64,000 bases of DNA from CAYMZZ01 sp044463125 (GTDB taxonomy: Bacteria; Bacteroidota; Bacteroidia; Chitinophagales; Chitinophagaceae), in the NCBI GenBank assembly GCA_044463125.1, contig JBIQMS010000012.1, forward strand, positions 1-64,000, given 5' to 3'. This document shows, piece by piece, positions 1-7,297 of the stretch (positions within the stretch are counted from its first letter, which is position 1; the number at the start of each line of letters is the position of its first letter). A program made the translations under genes and the position numbers. The notes under the pieces are model-generated. The model was not told the DNA's origin, made no database searches, and saw only the letters and a list, made by a program, of their open reading frames with translations.

Positions 1-48
1 TTGAGCCCCTTATCTTTTACTTTTTTGATATTTTTACCGGACAACAGT

Positions 49-426
49 GATTTGAGGATTTGAGAATTTGGGGAGTTGGGATTGGGAATTTGAGAGCCTT
101 TCATCTGGGAGTTTTGGATGATGATGTGGGATAAAGATTCCTTATGATATTTAAGATAAAGGCAGCCTAAACGGCTGCCTTTGACTTTTTATGGAATCAT
201 ATCCCAGATAATCAGCTTCACTTTGCTGGAAATTCCTTCGGAATAGCGAGTAGCTTCAGCGAATGGGAGGAGTTTTCAAGCAGATAATCGCAGATTAGCG
301 ATGAAAAAATACCCAACATACAAACCCCGAAGTAAGAATCACTCCACCCAAATCCCCAAATCCCCAAATCCCCAAATTCTCAAATTCTCAAATTTCTCAA
401 ATCCTCAAATCCCCAAATTCTCTCTC
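49..426. repeat. Inverted tandem-repeat arrays next to the ACBP stop codon
   Basis: The left arm (about 49-95) is built of GATTTGAGGATTTGAGAA-like units. The right arm (about 350-426) is built of AAATCCCC and AAATTCTC units, roughly the reverse complement. The right arm ends immediately before the stop codon of the minus-strand acyl-CoA-binding protein gene. Between the arms lie a hairpin terminator (158-190) and short GCAGAT units near 280-300 that resemble the innermost module of other repeat loci here. No convincing gene lies in 1-426; the small open frame over the right arm is only translated repeat. Confidence 0.75.
158..190 (+). terminator. Intrinsic terminator
   Basis: A perfect 10-bp stem (AAAGGCAGCC, 158-167; GGCTGCCTTT, 173-182) with loop TAAAC is followed by GACTTTTT. 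The T-rich side points to the plus strand, so it probably ends a plus-strand transcript from a gene lying before the window. Confidence 0.7.
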
Positions 427-684
427 TCATTTCTTCAGCCCTTCCACCAGTTCCACATATTCCTGCATAGCCGCGTCCTTCGTCTTTCCTTTTAGCGATG
501 ACCAGGCTTCGTGTTTGGCTTTGCCTACAAAATCGAAAGGGTTAGAGGGCCCTTCTTCGCTGGCATCACCTTCGGTGGCCTGCTTATAGAGCGAATATAA
601 TTTCAGGAGAATATCGTTGCCCGGCTTTTCGCTGAGAGTCTTGCTATCGGCTACTGCCTTTTCAAATAATTGCTGTAGTTCCAT
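427..684 (-). CDS. Acyl-CoA-binding protein (ACBP)
   Basis: An 85-residue protein spanning one complete ACBP four-helix domain, the usual length for the family. It shows the start LQQLFEKAVAD, the YSLYKQAT segment and the KAKHEAWSSLKGKTKDAA segment, which carry the Tyr, Lys and Trp residues that contact the acyl-CoA. ACBPs bind long-chain acyl-CoA thioesters in the cytosol as a carrier or buffer pool; this role is family knowledge. The gene starts 5 bp after the stop of the PafA-type phosphatase and is probably co-transcribed with it. ACBPs are common in eukaryotes and patchy in bacteria. The stop codon abuts a repeat array. Confidence 0.93.
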   Translation of the reverse strand: MELQQLFEKAVADSKTLSEKPGNDILLKLYSLYKQATEGDASEEGPSNPFDFVGKAKHEAWSSLKGKTKDAAMQEYVELVEGLKK

Positions 685-689
685 TCTTA

Positions 690-2324
690 TTATTTTATAG
701 CTTCAGTAATGGGTTGTCCGATGGCTCCATTCGGCATTTGAATCCGCAACAGGGCTGCTACGGTAGGCGCTATATCGGTCATGTAACGTGTCTGATTGCT
801 TTTTCCCTGTTTAATACCCCATCCCATCCAAAGCAGCGGAATATGAGAGTCGTAGGGATACCAGGAACCGTGGGTGCTGCCCGTGCTATTGGGAGAACCA
901 AAAAGACTACCTGGCTTAAGTACCATCTGTATATCACCTCCTCTCTTGTGGTTGAAACCATTCAGAAATCTCTCCCGCACTTCGAGAGGGAGGTTTACTT
1001 CACTGATCTCCTCATTGTCGAAAGCGATCAGAATACCATCTTCCTTGTTAAGCTGATTGATGATGAATTCCTTTACTTCACTCTTGTCGAGATCAGCGCT
1101 GTCAATAACGGCGTCGTTGAGGTAAAGCTGGTAATTGCTATTTGCCAAAACCAGGTTGTTCACTTTGAACTCTTCCAGCAAAGCATTGCCCAGGTCGCGG
1201 GTTAAATTGCGACCTATATACTGAGCGGGGAAACGACGATCGTGCAGGTAATTGGGGTTATGCGCCACCGCGTGATCGGCCGTCAGGAAAAACAAATACT
1301 GACCCTTGCCCACTTTGCGATCGAGATAGCTGAGAAATGCGGCGAGCTCACGATCCAGTCGCAGGTACATATCTTCCACCTCAATGGAATTAGGTCCAAA
1401 CTGGTGGCCCACATAGTCGGGCGAACTCAGACTGAGCGCGAGAAAGTCCGTAATGGCATCGGCGCCCATTTTTTCAGCTTCCATAGCTTCCCGGGCAAAT
1501 GCCAGTGTGAACGTGTTCCCATGCGGTGTGGCAGAAATGGTTCCAAAATTCTTGCCAGCCAGTGATGCCAGCTCATGCGGAAATACCGGCGCTTTTTCAT
1601 GACCGTATTTGCCTTCATAGCGGGGATCATCTTTGTCGCTCTGCACATAGGTTTCGATGGGGTAGAGGGTATTCCAGTTCAGTTTGTAGAGCGAATCAAC
1701 CACACGGCGATTGTTGAAGCGATTCACCCAATCCGGTAACTTATCCATATAAAAAGTACTGGTAACCCAATTGCCGGTTTTGGAATCATACCAATAAGCG
1801 GCGTCCGCGCTATGCCCGGCGGGTAAAATTCCTCCACGATCCTTGATGGCAATACCCAGCACTTTTGATTGGAAATTGGTGGCCAGTTTCAATTCATCAC
1901 AAATAGTACTCACCCAAAGATTTTTGGGACTTTGGGGTTCGGCCTTGTCTGTTCCACCTATTACTTTCACACTATCGTCGCTGGTGCAATACATATCCCT
2001 GCCCAGGCTTTTCTCAAACCAATCGTTGCCCATAATACCATGTATGGCGGGTGTGGTACCTGTGTAAACAGTAGCATGGCCTGCGGCTGTTACCGTTTGC
2101 GCATAAGGGATAAAAGTGTTTTCATTGCTGAATCCCTCATTCAGGATTCGCTTAAATCCGCCATTTCCATAGCGATCGTAATAGCGATACAAATAATCCC
2201 AGCGCATTTGATCTATCATTAGCCCCACCACCAATTTGGGGCGTGCCAGTTTCTGTGTTTGACTGAATGCGGGCTGCTGCAAGAGCAATAAAGTACAAAA
2301 GAGAATGGAGAGAATTCGAAGCAT
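690..2324 (-). CDS. pafA: PafA-type alkaline phosphatase
   Basis: A 544-residue exported phosphomonoesterase of the alkaline phosphatase superfamily. The frame extends to a TTG at 2342, but the ATG at 2324 gives a clean signal peptide (hydrophobic core, cleavage near AFSQ) and places the key residues where PafA has them: Asp38 in LMIDQMRWD, nucleophile Thr79 in TVTAAGHATVYTG and Asn100 in GIMGNDWF. The KDR pair near 161-163 and the metal ligands in SPDYVGHQ, TADHA and STHGSW are all present. Such enzymes release phosphate from organic monoesters in the periplasm and, in Bacteroidota, act without phosphate starvation; that is family knowledge. It is followed 5 bp later by the ACBP gene. Confidence 0.92.
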   Translation of the reverse strand: MLRILSILFCTLLLLQQPAFSQTQKLARPKLVVGLMIDQMRWDYLYRYYDRYGNGGFKRILNEGFSNENTFIPYAQTVTAAGHATVYTGTTPAIHGIMGNDWFEKSLGRDMYCTSDDSVKVIGGTDKAEPQSPKNLWVSTICDELKLATNFQSKVLGIAIKDRGGILPAGHSADAAYWYDSKTGNWVTSTFYMDKLPDWVNRFNNRRVVDSLYKLNWNTLYPIETYVQSDKDDPRYEGKYGHEKAPVFPHELASLAGKNFGTISATPHGNTFTLAFAREAMEAEKMGADAITDFLALSLSSPDYVGHQFGPNSIEVEDMYLRLDRELAAFLSYLDRKVGKGQYLFFLTADHAVAHNPNYLHDRRFPAQYIGRNLTRDLGNALLEEFKVNNLVLANSNYQLYLNDAVIDSADLDKSEVKEFIINQLNKEDGILIAFDNEEISEVNLPLEVRERFLNGFNHKRGGDIQMVLKPGSLFGSPNSTGSTHGSWYPYDSHIPLLWMGWGIKQGKSNQTRYMTDIAPTVAALLRIQMPNGAIGQPITEAIK

Positions 2325-2339
2325 GACGACTAATTTGAA

Positions 2340-2347
2340 CAAATGTA
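2340..2347 (-). promoter_or_regulatory. -7 promoter box for pafA
   Basis: TACATTTG on the minus strand fits the Bacteroidota -7 consensus TAnnTTTG exactly and lies 15 bp before the ATG at 2324. It overlaps the longer TTG-initiated reading frame, which supports the shorter start. Confidence 0.6.
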
Positions 2348-2397
2348 AGAAAGCTGCGGCAAGTGCAGGGTGACCAATCTTACCTTTCTGTTACAAA

Positions 2398-3630
2398 TTA
2401 GGCGGCATGTTGCAATAAATCCGGGCGCTGTACCTGTCTTTGTCGCATTCGATGAAAAAGAAAGGCGGCTGAAATACATATTAAAGAAATCAACCAAAAA
2501 AGTAAGGAGAAGCCACAATGATCCGCAACCTGGGCGCCAACCATGGGACCAATTGTTTGTGCAGCCGACCAGGCCATGGTGTACAGACCCGCATATTGTC
2601 CGCGGTTCGAAGGTTGTGCCCGGCCTATCCAATAACTGTTCATAAAAGGCATGGCCAGTATCTCGCCCAAAGTTATAAGCACGATCATGGCAAAACATAC
2701 CAATGCCGGCATAAATGTTGTTTGCAACAATATAAACCCAAGTCCAACCATGGTTACGCCAGTGGATATATAGAGGAGATTGTTTCTTTTTCCTTCCAGT
2801 TTATACACCAGCACCATTTCAATTAATGCGATTAATATACCATTGACTGCCATCAGAAGGCCGATAAACGCTTCGGAGAAATGCAAATTATTTCGAAAAT
2901 GAACTGGCAGGTTGGTAAATACCTGGAAAAAGCAACAGGCAAAAAATCCGGTGACAATGATAAACAGGATAAACTGCTTGTCTTTATGCGCCGGCAGCGC
3001 TGGCTTGCTGTCGGTTTCCGCGGCTTTTCGTTTTGCATTGGATACGGGCCGTATAAAAAACCACATGAGCAGGGCTGCGCCTATATTGGAGAGGCCATCT
3101 ACCCAAAACAATAATTCATAATTGATCTCAGCCAGCGCGCCACCGGTAACGCTTCCAACCGCCCATCCCAGGTTTACGGCTAATCGGTTAAGCGCATAAG
3201 ATCTTGTACGGTTTTCGGGCTTGCTGTAAAAGACAATAGCCGTGCTGTTGGCCGGACGGAATGCTTCGTTTACAAAACTTACCAGGAAGGTAAACAGGCA
3301 GATCATGGAGAAACTGTGCATCTGCCCCAACAGAATAAACAAACAACCACCGCCCAGCAAAGTAGCCATTTGCACGGGGTAGTATCCAATGCGGTCCGTG
3401 AGTTTTCCGCCAAACCAGGCACCCACAAATGCACCGGCACCAAAAAGTCCAAAGACAAATCCAGCCTGTCCTACACTATAGCCCATTTCCGGGCTGGTGA
3501 GGTAGAGTGTCATGAAGGGAACCACCATGGTTCCGCTCCGGTTGATCAGCATGATCAGGGAAAGCAACCAGGTGGATCGGGATAAGCCCGAATATGCATT
3601 GCGATATGTGGTGATACCAGCCGACAGCAT
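2398..3630 (-). CDS. MFS transporter, unknown substrate
   Basis: A 410-residue integral inner-membrane protein with about twelve hydrophobic segments in two halves, the normal size for a major facilitator permease. The loop after helix 2 carries GGKLTDRIGYYPV, the family's conserved cytoplasmic motif (GxLaDrxGrr). A basic, hydrophilic loop (NAKRKAAETDSK, near residue 200) separates the halves. It resembles drug or sugar efflux MFS proteins, but substrate cannot be read from sequence. A promoter box sits 7 bp before the ATG. Its neighbours on both sides are independent genes. Confidence 0.88.
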   Translation of the reverse strand: MLSAGITTYRNAYSGLSRSTWLLSLIMLINRSGTMVVPFMTLYLTSPEMGYSVGQAGFVFGLFGAGAFVGAWFGGKLTDRIGYYPVQMATLLGGGCLFILLGQMHSFSMICLFTFLVSFVNEAFRPANSTAIVFYSKPENRTRSYALNRLAVNLGWAVGSVTGGALAEINYELLFWVDGLSNIGAALLMWFFIRPVSNAKRKAAETDSKPALPAHKDKQFILFIIVTGFFACCFFQVFTNLPVHFRNNLHFSEAFIGLLMAVNGILIALIEMVLVYKLEGKRNNLLYISTGVTMVGLGFILLQTTFMPALVCFAMIVLITLGEILAMPFMNSYWIGRAQPSNRGQYAGLYTMAWSAAQTIGPMVGAQVADHCGFSLLFWLISLICISAAFLFHRMRQRQVQRPDLLQHAA

Positions 3631-3637
3631 GCGGCCG

Positions 3638-3645
3638 CAAAATTA
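3638..3645 (-). promoter_or_regulatory. -7 promoter box for the MFS gene
   Basis: TAATTTTG on the minus strand fits TAnnTTTG and is separated from the ATG by only 7 bp, so the 5' leader would be at most a few nucleotides. Confidence 0.55.
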
Positions 3646-3687
3646 TGCGTGTTCAAAAATCGGGCAATAACCAAAAAGGGGGAGCGG

Positions 3688-4731
3688 TCAGGGGCAGGCG
3701 ACCAACGGTACATTCAGCGAACTTGCGTATTGCGCAATGCCATGCTGGTAACGGGCTGCGGCAAACCATGCGTCCACCCCGCTCAATGCCGGTTCTTGTG
3801 TTGGCTCTATATCCACTACCCGGCCCGAGGCCGCAATCTGATGATAGGCGCTACCCTGGCTGAGTTCCAGTAACGACATGGCAAAAGCCATCATCTCCAT
3901 CGCTTCCTGCAAATTTACCTGCACACCCTTATAGCTTACAACCACTGAATCTGCTGGCGGCAGCGGGCTGCAATTGGCGGCGAATTCTTTTACTCGGGCC
4001 GCGTTGGGAAAGCGTGTAACCAGGTCGCCACGGGATTCCACGCGTACGGCTCTTGGAAATAACTTGTCGAATTCAACAACAAACTCCTTATTGGCAAATG
4101 CAGGAGCCGCAAAACTGGTAAGCAAAATTTCAGGCCTTTGATTCCCCATCTCCTGATGCAGGTAGGATGCGAAGACGCTGGCAAGGCTGCCACCCAGGCT
4201 ATGACCAGTCAGCAAAAGACGGCTGCCGGCCGGCACATTCTCCTTCAAAAAACTAAGCAGGTTGTTGCCGGCGACAGTATCTTTCAGCGCCAGCAGGTTT
4301 TGAAAAGCATTACGCGCGCCCTGGCTGATGCGGGCTTCGGCGTTTGCTGAATAAGGCCATTTAACCTGCGTGAGTATATTGAGGTCCTGGTTTATCCAGT
4401 TATCCAATGCTTCCCAGCTAATATCCATCAAAGAGCCCCGGAAGGCAACGGCCCATTGATGTCCGTCCGTTGCTACAAATGCATGATTGCTATTGGCCCT
4501 GGCAGGATGCCAAACCAGCTTCCATCCGGGCATAAAGCTGTCCAGCTTCGCTTGTGGCTCTTCGCAGTAGGCCATTTGCGAGAGCAGGCAGGCCGTACGA
4601 AGGTCCAGCGCTATGGGTGCCGGGGCGGCCGACTGGCTAAGCCCCGCCACCGTATTTTCCGCATCAGATCCTTGTCGGGTAGCACATCCCGGCAAGAGCA
4701 TGAAAATCAATAAGGCGGCTAACCATCTCAT
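3688..4731 (-). CDS. Class 3 lipase-like lipoprotein
   Basis: A 347-residue alpha/beta-hydrolase with a lipoprotein signal (LLIFMLLPGCATRQ, lipidated Cys at about 16). The nucleophile elbow is GHSLGG in LLLTGHSLGGSLASVFA, and the preceding VAFRGS segment matches the oxyanion-loop region of fungal-type (class 3) lipases. The likely catalytic Asp is in RGDLVTRFP and the His near SAYHQI. It probably hydrolyses lipid or other esters at the cell envelope; the substrate is unknown. It is a single gene with its own promoter box and no operon partner. Confidence 0.82.
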   Translation of the reverse strand: MRWLAALLIFMLLPGCATRQGSDAENTVAGLSQSAAPAPIALDLRTACLLSQMAYCEEPQAKLDSFMPGWKLVWHPARANSNHAFVATDGHQWAVAFRGSLMDISWEALDNWINQDLNILTQVKWPYSANAEARISQGARNAFQNLLALKDTVAGNNLLSFLKENVPAGSRLLLTGHSLGGSLASVFASYLHQEMGNQRPEILLTSFAAPAFANKEFVVEFDKLFPRAVRVESRGDLVTRFPNAARVKEFAANCSPLPPADSVVVSYKGVQVNLQEAMEMMAFAMSLLELSQGSAYHQIAASGRVVDIEPTQEPALSGVDAWFAAARYQHGIAQYASSLNVPLVACP

Positions 4732-4745
4732 AAAAGGGCTTTTGC

Positions 4746-4753
4746 CAAATGTA
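4746..4753 (-). promoter_or_regulatory. -7 promoter box for the lipase gene
   Basis: TACATTTG on the minus strand, an exact match to TAnnTTTG, lies 14 bp before the ATG at 4731. Confidence 0.6.
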
Positions 4754-4799
4754 ATAGAACTGACCTGAAATATGCCGGTTTTTACGTGATAAAATACGA

Positions 4800-4830
4800 T
4801 TGATTCTAAATTAACAGCATGCTACCTTGC
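4800..4830 (+). promoter_or_regulatory. Possible promoter of the 29-residue ORF
   Basis: TTG (4800-4802) and TACCTTGC (4823-4830; 7 of 8 if compared loosely with TAnnTTTG) are spaced by 20 bp, as in Bacteroidota promoters. The ATG of the small ORF follows 16 bp later. Confidence 0.35.
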
Positions 4831-4846
4831 ATCAAAATCCTTTACC

Positions 4847-4936
4847 ATGATCAGAACCAGTCGCATCACCAAAGCCATCCGCTTCCTGTTGTTTGTGCTG
4901 GCCTTTAGCTTCTATCTTTATTTACTAAAGGCTTGA
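4847..4936 (+). CDS. Possible 29-residue membrane peptide
   Basis: An ATG-started frame of 29 codons encodes a basic N-terminus (MIRTSRITKAIR), one hydrophobic segment (FLLFVLAFSFYLYLL) and a short KA tail, the layout of a single-pass small membrane protein with its N-terminus inside. A promoter-like pair lies just upstream. The last codons and the stop lie in a perfect 17-bp inverted repeat, with the TGA in the loop. I do not recognise it. It could be a real small protein or a chance frame; conservation across relatives would decide. Confidence 0.4.
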   Translation: MIRTSRITKAIRFLLFVLAFSFYLYLLKA

Positions 4937-4954
4937 GGCCTTTAGTAAATAAAG
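4916..4954. repeat. Perfect 17-bp palindrome over the small ORF's stop
   Basis: CTTTATTTACTAAAGGC (4916-4932) and its exact reverse complement (4938-4954) flank the loop TTGAG. There is no T-tract on either strand, so it is not a canonical intrinsic terminator. Translation of the small ORF would open the left arm. Confidence 0.8.
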
Positions 4955-5028
4955 CTGTCGTATAGCTTACCCGAAAATCCATCAGGGCATTCGTTTTTTT
5001 CATACATTGGCTTTTCAAACCAACTGTC

Positions 5029-5376
5029 ATGAAAAAAATTCTGATCCCGATGGGCGTCATCGCGTTTTCGCTGCTGATGGTCCATTGTGGTTCTTCCCGA
5101 AAAGCGGCCACGGCTACCGCTTCCAAATCTACCTTCAGTAATGAAATAAGCACGGTGGTGCAAACGCATTGCACGCCCTGCCATGTTCCCTCCAAAGGAG
5201 GCCGGAAAAAAGCCTATGATGTGTATGCCAACGTGAAAGAAGATATTGATGAAATCATTCGCCGCATAGAGCTTAGCCCCGATCAGAAAGGCTTTATGCC
5301 GTTCAAGAAATCGAAACTCGATGAGGCGACCATCGCCGTTTTCAAGAAGTGGAAAGAAGATGGAATGATGGAATAA
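5029..5376 (+). CDS. Small cytochrome c-like lipoprotein
   Basis: A 115-residue protein with a lipoprotein signal (FSLLMVHCGSS, lipidated Cys at about 20), a single c-type haem attachment motif CTPCH in VQTHCTPCHVPSKGG, and a possible methionine ligand in KGFMPFKKSKL. The spacing fits a compact class I cytochrome c fold or the haem domain often annotated as a planctomycete-type cytochrome. It would sit on the periplasmic or outer leaflet of a membrane and carry electrons; its partners are not evident from its neighbours. It ends 1 bp before a strong bidirectional terminator. Confidence 0.78.
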   Translation: MKKILIPMGVIAFSLLMVHCGSSRKAATATASKSTFSNEISTVVQTHCTPCHVPSKGGRKKAYDVYANVKEDIDEIIRRIELSPDQKGFMPFKKSKLDEATIAVFKKWKEDGMME

Positions 5377-5377
5377 T

Positions 5378-5424
5378 CTACAAAGGCAAACCCCCGCTCT
5401 ATGAGCGGGGGTTTGCCTTTGTAG
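5378..5424. terminator. Strong bidirectional terminator
   Basis: A perfect 21-bp stem (5378-5398 with 5404-5424) and 5-base loop CTATG. A GC core (CCCCCGCT) is flanked by AAAGG/CCTTT, giving T-rich 3' sides on both strands. It lies between the convergent cytochrome-like and fasciclin genes and probably serves both. Confidence 0.85.
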
Positions 5425-5456
5425 ATCAGTATAACAGGTTGATAGGGGAGTATTGA

Positions 5457-6605
5457 TTAGCGGGGGAGCAATACATTGCCTATTACATGAATCACACCAT
5501 TGGTGGCCAGGATATCACCCGGAGCAGTGGGGTTGAAATAGTAGCTGCTGTTAGCACGTACCCATCCAATATTATAACCCAATATCGTGGTCACCTTATT
5601 GTCGGAACCAGCGGCAAGGGTGGGGATTTTTTTCAGGATGCCAAAGTCCCAGTTGAAATAGCGGCTTCCGATTACATGGTATTTCAGAATATTGGCCAGG
5701 GCATCAATCTGTGCCGGGTCGTTGATGGCGCTGATATTATTCGCGTTGTTGAAGGGTGCGGGGAGCTTGGCAAATGCGGCATTGGTGGGCGCAAATACTG
5801 TGAAGTCACCAGAGCCGGTGAACACACCCGCCAGGTTGGTTTTCACCAGTGCAGCCACGAGGCTCGAAAAATTGGGATCAGCGATAGCGATCTCTGCTAT
5901 ATTGTTTGTTGGGAACAACAATACTTTGTTGATGGCATGAATTACGCCATTCTTTGCTTTGATATTGGCAGAAATTACATCTGTCCGTCCATTTACACGA
6001 ATCAGGTTAAAAGTCCTGGAGAAATAAAGGGTATTGTCATTGGAGGAGCCGGCGGGTTTCAGCGTGGCGGCGCTGCTGCGGCCATTGCTGATCTGGTAGC
6101 TGAATACGCGGGCGCCCAGCACGTGGTACAACAATACATTGCGCAGGAAATCAATTTGACCGGCATCGCTGATATTACCAATATTGGTTGCCGAATTGAA
6201 TGGGGCGGGCAATTGAGCGAACGCAGAATTGGTGGGGGCAAATACGGTGATGCTTGCATTCGGATTGGCCAACGCATCTACCAGTCCGCATTTTACTACC
6301 GCGGCCACCAGGCTCGAGAAATTGGGGTTACCGATGGCAATCTCTACAATGGTTTGCTGTTGACGGCGGCCCTGATCATCTGATTCTTCGGAAAAGCCCA
6401 GGCCACTTCCTTCTTTTTCGGCATTGGCAGCAGCGCTACGTTCCAGATCCCTGGCCGTACTTACCAGTTCCTGCTCATTGTCGAATTCAGTGGCTTGGGG
6501 TTCGCGATCCAGATTTTTCTGACAGGCGGTAAACAAGAAGCTTACCAGCAAAAGAAGGTAAACAGGCAGCAATCCTTTCCCTGTGTTGATTTTTGGGGTC
6601 CACAT
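5457..6605 (-). CDS. Lipoprotein with two fasciclin (FAS1) domains
   Basis: A 382-residue protein with a lipoprotein signal (LLLVSFLFTACQKN, Cys at about 28), an acidic linker to about residue 85, then two tandem FAS1 domains (about 87-232 and 234-381). Both repeats show the family's first box (TVFAPTNSAFAQLP and TVFAPTNAAFAKLP) and the second box (NGVIHAINKVLLF and NGVIHVIGNVLLP). FAS1 domains mediate adhesion or carbohydrate and protein contacts outside the cell; the ligand is unknown. It shares a bidirectional terminator with the gene opposite. Confidence 0.9.
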   Translation of the reverse strand: MWTPKINTGKGLLPVYLLLLVSFLFTACQKNLDREPQATEFDNEQELVSTARDLERSAAANAEKEGSGLGFSEESDDQGRRQQQTIVEIAIGNPNFSSLVAAVVKCGLVDALANPNASITVFAPTNSAFAQLPAPFNSATNIGNISDAGQIDFLRNVLLYHVLGARVFSYQISNGRSSAATLKPAGSSNDNTLYFSRTFNLIRVNGRTDVISANIKAKNGVIHAINKVLLFPTNNIAEIAIADPNFSSLVAALVKTNLAGVFTGSGDFTVFAPTNAAFAKLPAPFNNANNISAINDPAQIDALANILKYHVIGSRYFNWDFGILKKIPTLAAGSDNKVTTILGYNIGWVRANSSYYFNPTAPGDILATNGVIHVIGNVLLPR

Positions 6606-6770
6606 AGTTGTGTAGTTTAGGTGATAAGATATTGGAAGAACAAAGGGGCGGCTAAGTTTTCTGTTAACGTGGATTGAATCGACAGAAAAAAGGAGTGAAG
6701 CGATTAAAAGAAGGAGTGTGGGGGTAGTAAATGGTTTGGAAAGCTGGGAATTGAAAATTGGTTGGAGAAA

Positions 6771-6903
6771 AAAATCTGCGGATATCTGCGTTGTAATCTG
6801 CGCAAATCAGCGGGAAACGCATCAGCACTATAAACCTGTTCAAAGTTCAGGAGTGATTTCCCGCAGATTTCCGCAGATTTGTTCCGCAGATTTTCGCAGA
6901 TAA
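6771..6903 (-). repeat. CTGCGG inverted-repeat element, copy 1
   Basis: Left arm 6771-6817 carries units like AATCTGCGGATATCTGCG; right arm 6855-6903 carries the complement (CCCGCAGATTTCCGCAGAT). The core between them contains TTCAGGAGTGA. Reverse-complemented, the whole element aligns with the copy at 38885-39018 through both arms and the core (shared CTCCTGAACT, then GTTTA.AGTGCTGA), so they are members of one dispersed family. No gene is visible in 6606-6770 before it. Confidence 0.85.
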
Positions 6904-7110
6904 ATCAATACTTCAAAAGTGTATGCTTATTAGGCCCTGACCGATGGGTCAGGCTGGATGCAGGTAAAAAAAAGGGCCAGGATAGAAATCCAGCCCCGTT
7001 TTTAAAATCCAATATCCTATGAAAAACCATTGCAATAATAATATGCATTTCTGATCTGTGCAATACCACATAGGGGGTATTTTATCCCCATTCTGCGGAA
7101 ATAAAATTTT
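6904..7110. other. Non-coding stretch upstream of the his promoter
   Basis: Contains a perfect 7-bp hairpin (CCTGACC GATG GGTCAGG, 6936-6953), an imperfect GC-rich hairpin followed by TTTTT near 6974-7003, and an 11-codon ATG frame at 7019-7054 with three consecutive Asn codons. None can be assigned a function with confidence. It may hold the end of an old leader or an unrelated small RNA. Confidence 0.3.
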
Positions 7111-7137
7111 TTGGTTGCGAAAAGCAGGCTATTTTTG
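7111..7137 (+). promoter_or_regulatory. Promoter of the his operon
   Basis: TATTTTTG (7130-7137) is an exact TAnnTTTG -7 box; TTG at 7111-7113 lies 16 bp upstream, slightly short for the -33 element. Transcription would start near 7142, about 13 bp before the leader-peptide ATG. Confidence 0.65.
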
Positions 7138-7154
7138 CCGGGTCAACGAAAAAA

Positions 7155-7205
7155 ATGAGTCAATTCACACATATTCACCATCATCATCTTATCCCAATCG
7201 GGTAA
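7155..7205 (+). CDS. hisL: his operon leader peptide
   Basis: A 16-codon frame encodes MSQFTHIHHHHLIPIG, with five His codons (CAT, then CAC CAT CAT CAT). It lies between an exact -7 promoter box and an intrinsic terminator, directly ahead of hisG. This is the layout of a transcription-attenuation leader: ribosomes stall on the His codons when charged tRNA-His is scarce. The stop region (GGTAAGC, 7201-7207) can pair with the left arm of the terminator (GCTTACC, 7252-7258), as an antiterminator should. Regulation is inferred from this layout; the symbol follows enterobacterial usage and does not imply sequence homology. Confidence 0.85.
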   Translation: MSQFTHIHHHHLIPIG

Positions 7206-7247
7206 GCGGGGATGGTATTATGTAATTATTTAACATATTCACCGGAC

Positions 7248-7280
7248 AAGGGCTTACCAAAGGGTAAGCCCTTTCTTTTT
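7248..7280 (+). terminator. Attenuator terminator of the his operon
   Basis: An 11-bp perfect stem (AAGGGCTTACC, 7248-7258; GGTAAGCCCTT, 7263-7273) with loop AAAG runs into TTTCTTTTT. It lies between the His-rich leader peptide and hisG. The alternative pairing of 7201-7207 with 7252-7258 would break the stem and let transcription reach hisG. Confidence 0.88.
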
Positions 7281-7297
7281 ATCAGAAATCGGATATT

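Noticed and set aside
301..495. 64-codon plus-strand frame near the left edge
   Set aside because: It consists mainly of the translated AAATCCCC repeat and overlaps the acyl-CoA-binding protein gene on the other strand.
4916..4954. Palindrome as an ordinary intrinsic terminator
   Set aside because: There is no T-tract after the stem on either strand, so it was listed as an inverted repeat instead.
7019..7054. 11-codon frame with three Asn codons as a second leader peptide
   Set aside because: No terminator or Asn-related gene follows, and it lies before the his promoter. It is probably chance.
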